64,000 nt of DNA from Dendrophyllia cribrosa (lineage: Eukaryota > Cnidaria > Anthozoa > Scleractinia > Dendrophylliidae). A model generated the notes under the pieces. It was given only the letters and a program-made list of their open reading frames with translations. It did not search any database and was not told the origin of the DNA. Numbering within the stretch: position 1 is the stretch's first letter; every line of letters begins with the position of its first letter. The translations under genes were made by a program, and so were the position numbers. The stretch is from positions 807,282 to 871,281 of the forward strand of contig JAJLRJ010000010.1 of NCBI GenBank assembly GCA_024195265.1. The letters are read 5' to 3'. Below are positions 36,599 to 46,242 of the stretch, piece by piece.

Positions 36599-39500
36599 TC
36601 ACCCTTCATTTACCAAACATGTAATACCCTCATCTTTGTAAAAAAACGATGGGCTGATGGGGAACTGGGGCGGTAATGGGAAAATTCTTGGCAAGTTACA
36701 AGTTGCGCCTGAGATATCCTTTCGTTGACGACGACAGCGGAGACAGCATGAGTAGCATGCGTAGGTTGCCAAAATGATTCCGAGAACGATGGCTCCGCCA
36801 ATGGCTCCATGCACCAGGGAACTTTTAAGCGATGACGATTCCGAGGAGTCTGTGGGCCAATTGTCATCAAATGGATCGTCATCATCATCACCATCATTTT
36901 TGCGGGTTTGATGGATAAGCGAGGTGTTGGTAGGTACCGGTTTATTGCCTGTTAAAACCATGAACGAAATGATAGATGGTTTTCGAGTAAGTTTATATGG
37001 GGCTATTGCATTTAATATCCGCACCCGCTCTGTTGAGGAACAGTTTGTGCATCGCCCCTCAAGAAGTCCCCAGAAAGACCATCCCCCTGTAGAATTCCTT
37101 TCCAAAGCAGTGTCCCCCTAAAGAATTCCCTATCCTCGACTGTGTTTTTCCTGCAACCCCTGAAGAATTCCTTTGTTTTTAGCTTAGTTCCCCTGAAGAA
37201 TTCCTCATATTTACACCATGACCCCCTAAAGAATTCCGTCAAAATGTGCTGCGAACCCTGAAGAAATCCACTGTTCCTCAACCCGGGGGGTACAAAAATT
37301 TGATGGCATAGCCCATGACACTAACGATCGTCATCATCACTTCAACAACAACAACAACAACAACGAGAGAAAGAATAAAAAGATAAGAGCTCATTGGCGT
37401 TCAATGAGCTTTTCTACACACGGCAGTTAAAGCAGTCTTCTTTGTTATCGACAACTATTTGTTACAAACAAACGTCAAATTGATGACTAATACTACAGAC
37501 GGTAACTCACTGGATTAGTTAGTAATTTCAAAACTGCAGCATTTGTCATCGATAACTAAAGTAGGGTATATACACCGTATTCGATGGTTTAACAGATAAT
37601 ACGCGCGGATATTTTACGAGTTGCGTAGTATTTTTACATATACACACACATTGCTAGATGGGTGGGGAGGGAAAGGTAGAACACCTGTCATCTATTTAAA
37701 TAAGTGGCCCATTACTGTTTATCCGTGGACGACAGTAACCCATTTTAGTGGATGAAAATTGATGCCCTTATTTTAAACAAAGCTGAATTTACAGAGATCA
37801 TATGTCAACATTTTTACATGCAAATTGTAAAGTCCATCAAATTGTAAAATCCCAAATTGTAAAGTCCGTGAACACGGAAATAAATATATTTTTCGTGAAA
37901 GAGTTGGTTATTGTTCATCGTAGAAAGGCACACGTTTGTCTCACGACGTAGTCACTTAATCACTCATCAGGCGATGAGGTCGACTGATTACGCGTCACCA
38001 TTAGTATCACGATGGTCGGCAGTCGAAACATCGCGATCTACATTTAAAGCCAAACCCGCGATATAAAGGGCGGCTGGACTGTCCAACTCATGCAAATAAG
38101 CAAAATCTATTGTTCTTGCTCATTTGCATTAGATTCGGCGTGGGGCTTTGCCCTTTTATATCGCAGGTTCGCCTTTCAATTTCCATATAAAACGTACAAA
38201 TTGTTCATTGGCTGTTCCAAGAACGAGAAGAAACCTCGTACAATACTTTAGTCTATCTCTGTACAGTACAAAACGTTAAACAACATTTTCTGTTTTGTTT
38301 TCTTTTTTACCTGATTTTGCCCAAGTCATGAAGAGTTGCCTTCTAGATAAATAAGCCAGCTTTTTGCTTGCGAAAACCCAATTTTCCACAGGTTTCAAAA
38401 TACACATTGTTTATTTTAATGAATTATTTTGGCCGAATACAAAGGGTCAAGGTTGCAATATTATAGGTGACTTTGTCAAGTACAAAATGGTCCAAAAAGC
38501 TAATGAAACTTAAAAAAAAAGAATGTCATTCTCCTGTAAGCATTTTTCAGAAATTGCACAAAAAAGCAATAGCGGTGTTTCCGAAGCTCATATTCCTCAT
38601 GTTAGCACTTAAATCTCGAAAGATCCCGATTAAATGTTGGAAAATTTTTCCGTGAAGGAAGAACTCTGAAGGAAATACCATATAAAAATGACGGGGATGC
38701 TTGTTTGAAATTAAAAAAATTAATAACCCTAGGATATAGAGTGGCCCTAGAATAAACAGTGTAACCTCCCGAAAATGACCAAACTAGTGGTCGCTTAAGG
38801 GACGTGGTACAAAGTACCTATCAACGAAAAAGGTTTTATCATATAGAAGTTTTGATGTAAGTTACAAAATTTTCGATTTATTGCAGTTGTACTGTAACAC
38901 ATTATTCAATTTGGTTCTGTAGTGACATGGAATTATGAGCGAGTGGTCGCTTATACCAGAGGTTAACAACAATAGAACAATTTAAATCGCCAGCATTGAT
39001 AGTGTTTGCGGGTCGCCGAAATTTTTTTTTTCTTTTTGGAAACATGGTCGCTTAGCAAGGTGGTCGCACATGGAGTTTCGACTGTGTATTTAAAACATTC
39101 TCACATTTTTTATTGGAAATAAAGTCAGTTTCATCGAAAACGTTCTAATTTAATTCGAGATTTTAAAAGCAATAATGACTCAGATTTCTACCTTTTTTTT
39201 CCCAAAAAGATATTCTGATAGAAAAACCTTTACATACAGAGGTCCACACGACGCAGAAATTAATTAAACTAGCTGGTAGTTGCCGGATCTCGCTTGTGAA
39301 AGATCTCGTGCCAGACGTCACTTGAGTGTGAAAATACTAAACTGAATGCAAGGCTGGCACTACGGCAAAGGGCAGATTTATTAAATGGCCAATATTTCGA
39401 CTAATAGAACTAGTCTTCCTCAGGGCCTCATTTTTTTCATATTCTGATAGGTACAACTTAGGACATTATTCTGAAACTAAAACACTTTAACAGTACTAAA

Positions 39501-39876
39501 ACTACATTTTTAACACCTTAAAGATACGAAGAACTGTTCGTATATTTGGCGAATAAGTTGTCACTCGAATCTCCAGCTAAAAATTCCAAACAGATCAATC
39601 AGTGTAAGTTTGTACAAATTCATGTCTGTAGGAAGATTCTATTCGTCGGGTACTGCGTCTCTTTTTAAAAACAATGCCATTCAAAACGAAATTCTTGCCG
39701 GTTATAACAAAAATAAAACAAAGGGGCTTCATAAAAAAATCTCAATAAAACATAAAGATGTTTAAATACACACCGCTTTCAGGAGTTTCATCAGCATTAG
39801 TTCGTGGAAGCAAGGTCACCATGGCTGTAAGAATCTCTCCAAATGCAAGCAAAAACAAGAGTCCTTTGGCAAACAT
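36599..39876 (-). CDS. Small acidic type I membrane protein, two exons, 150 aa
   Basis: Exon 1 is 39774-39876, encoding MFAKGLLFLLAFGEILTA as a signal peptide and then TNADETPES, with donor GTGTGT in phase 1. Exon 2 is 36599-36948, with acceptor AG at 36949-36950. The two join in frame. The mature ectodomain is short and acidic (DGDDDDDPFDDNWPTD) and Ser-rich. A membrane helix follows (GAIGGAIVLGIILATYACYS), then a juxtamembrane stretch CCLRCRRQRK and a Pro-rich tail (FPLPPQFPISPS). This layout (short ectodomain, helix, membrane-proximal Cys and Arg) resembles that of the array genes, though the sequences are not alike. I do not recognise a family. The weak donor and 2.8-kb intron make the exon pairing an inference supported by phase and signal peptide. 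Confidence 0.6.
37032..37281. repeat. Element with repeated CCCCTGAAGAATTCC motif
   Basis: About six copies of a CCCCTRAAGAATTCC-like motif are spaced irregularly between short inverted ends (TTGAGGAACAGT and ACTGTTCCTCAA). Confidence 0.7.
38045..38176. repeat. Foldback with nested octamer pair
   Basis: The arms AAAGCCAAACCCGCGATATA and TATATCGCAGGTTCGCCTTT pair. Inside them ATGCAAAT and ATTTGCAT form a second inverted pair. Confidence 0.75.
39387..39427 (-). ncRNA. Hammerhead ribozyme-like sequence, minus strand
   Basis: Read on the minus strand: stem I GGCC, core CTGAGGA (fits CUGANGA), stem II GACTA/TAGTC, core GAAA, then TATT and the second GGCC of stem I. The four stem I pairs and five stem II pairs are perfect. 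Stem III is reduced to a self-complementary ATAT, as described for the minimal hammerheads of Penelope-like elements, which may need dimers to cleave. The flanking sequence is probably a Penelope pseudo-LTR remnant. Confidence 0.65.
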
Positions 39877-40017
39877 GCTAAACAAAACAGCTTTTCTTGG
39901 TTAACCTCTTAAAAGGTTGATGAAAAAAGTTGTGTTTTCTTAATTCAACTAATTAGTTAAAGACTGTGGTCATAAAGTAAGTGTCAGTCCGTGTCATTTT
40001 CACCACTCTGTTATTCA

Positions 40018-40405
40018 ATCCTTTAACTCGCAAGAGTGCCAAATATCAAAATTCAAGAAAAATCCCAAAATTTATTTTGTAAAATATTAAAAAAACAAAT
40101 GGTACCATGCAAAAGTACTGCTGAAGAGGTTTCATTTGAATGGTCACACCACAGGATTTCATATACAGACTCAAAAGTTAGAACAAATGGTACCATGCAA
40201 AAGTATTGCTGAAGATGTTTCATTGGAATGGTCACACCATAGGATTTCATCAACAGACTTAAAAGTTAGAACAAATGGTACCATGCAAAAGTACAGCTGA
40301 AGATGTTTCATTGGAATGGTCACACCATAGGATTTCATCCACAGACTCAAAAGTTAGAACTGCACTACATGTCTCCATAATTGACTCTGGGAGTGAAAGG
40401 GTTAA
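40018..40405. mobile_element. MITE of the 88-bp-unit family, three units
   Basis: Units start at 40095, 40183 and 40271, exactly 88 bp apart. The right end is GGAGTGAAAGGGTTAA. Confidence 0.8.
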
Positions 40406-40869
40406 GCATCCAATGAAAATGCTGTAAGTTTGCTGTTTTTGAATTGCATGTGGTGTATCAATGTGCTCCTCAAAACTCTGTCAGTGACCTTTCAAACTTG
40501 AGTTTAGCATTAGTTTATTAAAGGGGGGAGGAGGAGGCGGGGCAGTTCTACATATCCCACTTACTTTTGGCCTAAATATCAGCATATTTTGTATCCCAAA
40601 TTTGTTGCTCGGTATCCCCAGGTTTTATTCCAATATCCTGTATCCCTGTTCTACAGATGCCACATCCCAGTTATTTTAGACCCAGTTATCAGCATACTTT
40701 GTATCCCAAATTTGTTACTCAATATCCCAGGATATTTTCCAATAATCAATATCCCTGTTATTTTCTCCAGAAACATCCTGTATTACTATTTTTTTCTGCC
40801 CCAGTATTTTAATAACCCCTGATCATTTCCTTAATTCTCATGTACTGTGTGTTTGATCATGTAGTGATA

Positions 40870-41640
40870 TGACAAATGGCATCATCAACCCACACATAAC
40901 TAGGGGGGGGGGGGGGGATATGATCTGGATAGAACTCCCATGGGATAGGAGAGGTGATAACATCAATGGTCACCATTCCACTGATTGCTTTTTCGGGACC
41001 ACGCCTACCGGGGGACATTGAAAATTGGGTAAAGGAGCCGAAGGATTGGCACATACCTAGGTTGATTTCTTTGTGTAGATTTGAGGATACGACTTTGGGA
41101 TGCCCAGCAGCACAAATTAGGTCAGGTGAAACACATGCTGAATGGGGGCTCAAGTAGCCAATACTCACACCTTCCTTTAGTCTATAAGAGTACTAAGAAG
41201 TTGTAAATAAAATTGCCATCAGGTGATCACGTAATTCTAATTCTAAGCAATAAAATGTCAATAGGTGAGGATGTTAATAGTGTGGTAACCTTCGATGAAT
41301 TGTGGCTACTAGCTAGACGGTTGTTTTGGGCAGGCTGGGATGGCTGAAATTGCAGCGATAGCATATGTGTTGGTAGCTAAGGTTGGAGTGCCAGCAACCA
41401 GTGGCTTGTTCAAGTCAAAGCAGACTGGGTGTGGCATGGTTTTTTGTTGGGGTTGGTGGAAGGACAGTCACCTTTAGTGTAATAAGGGCTTGAGTCTGGC
41501 GATATTTTTCCCTTGAGAACCAGTGATGGAGAGGTTTAACGCGCACAGTCGAAGGTTCAGCACCTTGCTTGTAAGAAATGAGAGATCCTCGCTTCGAGCA
41601 GGAGCCAGTAAGACTGCCATCCATAATGAGAGCAAACCGT
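40870..41640 (-). pseudogene. DIRS-like retrotransposon reverse transcriptase remnant
   Basis: The minus strand encodes HPKVVSSNLHKEINLGMCQS and, further on, SYVWVDDAICHI. These resemble the conserved start of DIRS/tyrosine-recombinase element reverse transcriptases (HP.VV..L.KE...GR, then Y..VDDAI..I). The upstream segment around STVRVKPLHHWF may be the preceding conserved block. The sequence is heavily decayed, with a poly-G tract in the middle. The identification is from memory of the family pattern. Confidence 0.4.
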
Positions 41641-42469
41641 AATAACACATTTTGATAGTGCAAAGACCAGAATGATACTGATTGCAGTGTGCAACTGAAT
41701 GCTAAAGTGAACCTCCAACGGATTACTTGAGCTTTTGTACCTAGACAATGTCTGCTAACACAACCAAAAAAATGGCTGTACAACCGAACAGTTAATTATT
41801 ACAACATGCTTACTTAACCATGAATGAGGCCTTAACTCTTTTGGCCAATGTAAAGCAACAATACACCATTCTTAAGCGAACGAAGCTGTAAAATTATTTT
41901 AACTACATGTACAACACAACAGAACTATTGAGTTGTTTGACCTTGGAAACTTGAATACAAAGCTAACTTTAACTGTACTATTCATTGATACATGTAGCTC
42001 ATCGCACCATGAATGACCCACAGAAAATAAGATTCATGTTTCATTAACTATTCTGATGAGGCAGTAAAATTTAATATTTAATTGGGACTGGCTGTAGTAA
42101 CGCATTATGGACATACTTTTGGATGTTAATTATCTTCATACATTTCACCATTGCAAAACATGTGCAGTGCAAAACACGCCAAAGCACCTTGCTACAAAAT
42201 ACAGTCTTGGTTAGCAATCCCTTAGCAGTGACTCTAGAACTGTAGTTAAGATGGAACTCCTGTTAACCGTTTATACTATGTGGCCTTATAATTATTATTA
42301 TTATTGAGGTGTCAGTTAAGGAAAACAGAGTAACACTTTTTGTCTTATTCCAGGACTGTCATTATTATTTTTAAAGGTTTGAGGTTGCCAGCTACTGTAC
42401 ACAAGAGAAATAGGTGGTCATAAACTAATGATAGCTTCCCAATTTCTTTTAGTCTTTTTCAAACTTTAA

Positions 42470-42785
42470 CTTTTTCACTCAATCACTCCCATGTAGTCTG
42501 TTATGGATACATGTAGTGAAGTTCTAACTTTTGAGTCTGTTGACGAAATCCTATGGTGTGACCATTCAAATGAAACCTCTTCAGCAGTACTTTTGCATGG
42601 TACCATTTGTTCAAACTTTTGAGCCTGTCGACGAAACCCTATGGTGTGACCATTCAAATGAAACCTCTTTGCCATTACTTTTGTTTGGTGCCATTTGTTT
42701 TTAAATATGTTACAAAATGCATTTTGGGATTTTTATTGAATTTTGATGTTTGGCACTCTTGGGAGTGAAAGGGTTAGTCTTTTTC
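42470..42785 (-). mobile_element. MITE of the 88-bp-unit family, reverse orientation, two units
   Basis: It contains the reverse complement of the 88-bp unit (GTACTTTTGCATGGTACCAT) and ends CTCTTGGGAGTGAAAGGGTT. It lies about 180 bp downstream of the CMC2 stop codon. Confidence 0.7.
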
Positions 42786-42964
42786 AAACTTTGAGAAGCC
42801 AGTCATCTTCACCACAGTTGCTGGCCATATAAATAGCCGGTTTACAGCTACTAATGACAGCCCTGTTATTGACCATGATATTTTAAACAACTGAATGCCA
42901 TCCTTTGATCTTACTTGAAAGTGAATAAAGGCATTTTTGATGTTCAACTCAATTGATAAATTCG

Positions 42965-43911
42965 TCATTTAGTGCTGTCATCTGAACACAATTCTTGTAG
43001 TGTCTTTCTTTTTCTTCTTGCTTCTTCTAAGTTTTTTCTTCTTTTTCTTAAATCCTGCAAAGTAAAAGGTAAGAACCAGTTATAGATTGTACTACATCAT
43101 TGTATATGGCATAAGTGAGAACTTTCTAGTCATTTGGGCCAGTTCACTTCGAGGGCATCATTCTCGGCATCACTGTCACTTGGCAGGTTTTCGCAATCAG
43201 GAGCATTTACAGTTGTACATGTATGTAAACTGTACAAGTAGGGAACATTAATTTTACTTTTCCCTTTATCTGCTCCTTCTCTTAAGTTTTTGCTTATTGT
43301 TGCTACTATTATCAGTTACTAAAAAATATATTCCCTGGTATTTTCTCAGTCTAGCAAATTATTATCTGACAAAACTGATACCATTGTTGAACATACATGT
43401 ACACTGTAAATCATTGTCAGGAATATGTGCTTGACAATTTAAATCACACATGCACCTTATTTATTCCAAAATGGCAGTTAATTTATTATCCTTTTACATG
43501 CATGTTAATTAGCTCTCTTTGCCTCGTTTTCACTTGAAAATTATTTTGCATTTTGCACATAATGTGAGGCAAAGAGGGCTAAACTACATGGATATTTTTA
43601 TAAAAGAATAAATAAAATGGCTGCCATTTTGGACTCAACTGTACATTTCTAGGGAAGGGAAAGTGCAATTTTTTTGTCATAAAGAGGGTCACCGAAAAAC
43701 CAAAACTTGGTTTGACAACCAACCTGCCTCCCCCCCCCCCCCACCCCCTACCTCCCCCCCCCACCCCCTGCCTCCCCCCCCCCACCCCCTGCCTCACCCA
43801 CGACCATATGAACTTGGTCACTTATACCCCTCCCCCACCCCCCCACTGAAATGATGATTTAAAATATATTCAATTCAAATGGACAGACTGCAAATCACAG
43901 TAGTTGCTAAA

Positions 43912-43973
<62 letters not shown>

Positions 43974-43978
43974 GTGTC

Positions 43979-44031
<53 letters not shown>

Positions 44032-44937
44032 TGGCTCCATTAAATCCTATACCAACTGCAGAACATTTTAGGAGGAGCCACCCACAATGTGAGCACAGTC
44101 ACGGACAACACAAATAAGTAAGGAAAACAATGCAAAGTGAAATTAAGACGTTATTTAATGAACTAAATGCACACGTCAATTAAACAAACAAATAATGCAC
44201 GCGCACAGATAATGCACCAACAATGCACGCGCACAAATAATTAAATTAAAGAAATAAAAACGCGCGCGTACATGTGCCGAGATACGACTGAAATACAAAT
44301 CTTACTACTAAATACGTAATGTAAGGATACGATGTTGCAATTCAAGCCTGGATTGCTAATCTCATCTCACGTAGGGCTGCACCATACTTCTCTACGATAA
44401 GACCATGGCGACTGGAGAATTTATTAAATGATTTCCGAAGTAGATTGGTTTCAAAGCCTTGTTGAATGAGACGTAATGAAATATACAGCTATTTCAATAA
44501 ACGTTGTCGGATGAAAGCTTAAAGCCAAGACCGCAAGGTAGTATGGGTTAGGGTTAAAAGCCATTGAATAAAAATCTCATACTACCTTACGGTCTTGGCT
44601 TTTCGCCTTTTTCAACCGACAACGTTAATTGAAATAGCTGTATAGTCAAGACATAAAACTAAAGTGCTATAACTCACCTCTTCCTTTAAGCAAGTATTCA
44701 ATGCTCTTTTGATGTCGTTACATTCGCCAAAGAATTTCCCAACAGGATGCTATACGAATAAACAAAAACACTCGGTTATGTGACACAACATGCATGCATC
44801 CGGTCTAGCGAGACATAGACGAGTCGCTGACGAGTGTACAGCCTCAGGACTTGACAAACCTCTTCGTGACAGCGGTGCAGTTGCTGAATAATTTCTAAAC
44901 ACTCGCTATGAAGGTGAGGTGCTAAGGAAGGATGCAT
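42965..44937 (-). CDS. CMC2: COX assembly mitochondrial protein 2 homologue (CMC2), three exons, 79 aa
   Basis: The exons on the minus strand are 44860-44937 (MHPSLAPHLHSECLEIIQQL onward), 44678-44749 (HPVGKFFGECNDIKRALNTC onward) and 42965-43054 (DLRKRRKNLEEARRKRK onward, stop TGA). All introns are phase 0 with GT-AG ends. The joined 79-aa protein matches the length and layout of CMC2: an MHP..APHLH start and two CX9C motifs (C-LEIIQQLHR-C and C-NDIKRALNT-C) forming the twin CX9C helix pair. Known proteins of this family are imported into the mitochondrial intermembrane space through the MIA40 disulfide relay and take part in cytochrome c oxidase assembly. The last exon is Lys/Arg-rich. No mitochondrial presequence is seen or expected. 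Confidence 0.88.
43919..43971. repeat. TA microsatellite
   Basis: About 25 TA units follow a poly-A run. Confidence 0.95.
44482..44644. repeat. 163-bp inverted repeat in CMC2 intron 2
   Basis: TATACAGCTATTTCAATAAA and GCCAAGACCGCAAGGTAGTA pair with their complements on the other arm. The loop is about 40 bp. It lies 34 bp from exon 2 of CMC2. Confidence 0.85.
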
Positions 44938-45503
44938 TACTTGCGTTAATGTTTTGTTTCTTCTCTTCGTCACAAACACCTCGTTCGAACTTTTGAAGTG
45001 TCTCCCTGCTAAGCAGCCAGGCCGTTTTCGCCAGACGCGCAATACCCTAATGTAAGCAGAAACGAAAAATACTCCAAATTTCATTTATTAAGGCTGAACT
45101 ATTTTAAAATTTCCATTCGTAAATAAAAAGCACAAATATTGGGAATAAAGAAACAAGCTATGTTTTCTTTTCACCTGTAATATGTACACTGTATATATGT
45201 ATATATGCTTTGGATAGGAGACTGGGTACCTCTTCCCCACACCACAGCCCTATTTCCGGTGGCATCTATGGTCATTCTGAAAAGCTTGGTGGCGGATTTG
45301 ATTTCAGTCCCAGGGGAGTGCGGGGCTGATTGTTTTTTTACCTCATTAGTATTCTTGATATAAAAAAGTTACTCTCATTAGTATTCTTTATATAAAGAAT
45401 ACTAATAAGGGTAAAAGACAATAGGTTTCTTTTCCTTATTAGTATTCTTTAAATAAAGAATACCAACGTTGGTAGTAATTATTCAGGATTCTTAGTACAA
45501 CAA

Positions 45504-45940
45504 ATGGTGACTTTAACATTTTCGTTCAGTACTGTTTTACGATATGTAGCCTTTTGCCATTCTATATGGAATCATCTCCAACAAAATTAGCAAGCAATAG
45601 TTTAGCAAGTAAGCCGTCATTTGAATGACACCAGTGCCCACGTGTAAATTGGTAGGAAAGCGAGTGGTTCAGAGATGCAAGCTGCTTATTTCTACTCGTT
45701 CATTGCCACTGAATAAAAATTGTCAGACATTTTATCCACCGTATCTGTCAACTTTGGTATAGCATTTTTCATGGATTATCTTTTTCCTCAGAACTTTAAA
45801 ATCCCAAAACTTTCGACAGTTGCCGGGAAGCCTTGGTCACCTCGTCGAAGCCAGTGTGGCGCATGTGCTGTATGCTAATCAGTCTACTTGTTTTTCTCGT
45901 ATGCTAATATCCTCTTTGCACAAAAAGCACATTTGTTTGA
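45504..45940 (+). repeat. 430-bp dispersed repeat, copy 2
   Basis: This is the counterpart of 18962-19390 in the same orientation. Confidence 0.75.
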
Positions 45941-45985
45941 TCTCCGTTGTGACACGCTTTTGGCGGTTCGTGTTTGAAGCCGTTC

Positions 45986-46079
45986 AAAACACTCACAGCA
46001 CGTGTTTTATCAAGTCTAAAAATTCTCGCGCTTCGCGCTCGAATTTTTAAACTTGAAAAAACACTGCTGTTCGTGTTTT
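45986..46079. repeat. 94-bp foldback
   Basis: The arms AAAACACTCACAGCACGTGT and ACACTGCTGTTCGTGTTTT pair, with a GCGCTTCGCGC centre. Confidence 0.8.
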
Positions 46080-46242
46080 AAACATTACTTTAACCTTGTA
46101 TTTTGAACTCAGTTATTTTTACTCTGACCAAACTGTTTTTTAGCTCATTGTAACATTGTAAATAAAGACGTTGATTAGGCAAAAACGTAAACAAAGTCCC
46201 TCATATATCCTCTGATCTAAGATCCATTTGTTTTGTCCCCTA

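Larger units (their letters stand above)
36949..39773 (-). other. Intron of the small acidic membrane protein gene
   Basis: It holds a repeat-rich element (37032-37281), a foldback with ATGCAAAT motifs (38045-38176) and a hammerhead-like sequence (39387-39427). The remainder shows nothing recognisable. Confidence 0.5.
39877..42964. other. Intergenic region with MITEs and a DIRS remnant
   Basis: It holds 88-bp-unit MITEs (40018-40405 and 42470-42785), a two-unit TATCCC-rich tandem repeat (about 40560-40790) and a DIRS-like remnant (40870-41640). No gene is supported. Confidence 0.5.
43055..44677 (-). other. Intron 2 of CMC2
   Basis: It contains a C-rich minisatellite (43731-43798, CCCCCCACCCCCTGCCT type), a TA microsatellite (about 43919-43971) and an inverted repeat (44482-44644). 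Confidence 0.6.
44938..46242. other. Region between CMC2 and the beta-helix gene
   Basis: The two genes are divergent here. The region holds AT-rich palindromes (45377-45406 and 45437-45465, ATTAGTATTCTTTATA type), a dispersed repeat (45504-45940) and a foldback (45986-46079). A signal-peptide exon for the beta-helix gene was looked for and not found. Confidence 0.5.

Noticed and set aside
41415..41783. 122-codon minus-strand ORF as a host gene
   Set aside because: It has no signal, domain or splice evidence, and partly overlaps what looks like a decayed DIRS element.
44776..45084. Start of CMC2 upstream of MHPSL (ATG at 45084)
   Set aside because: The upstream residues are unlike the family, while the internal MHP start gives the exact family length and N-terminus.
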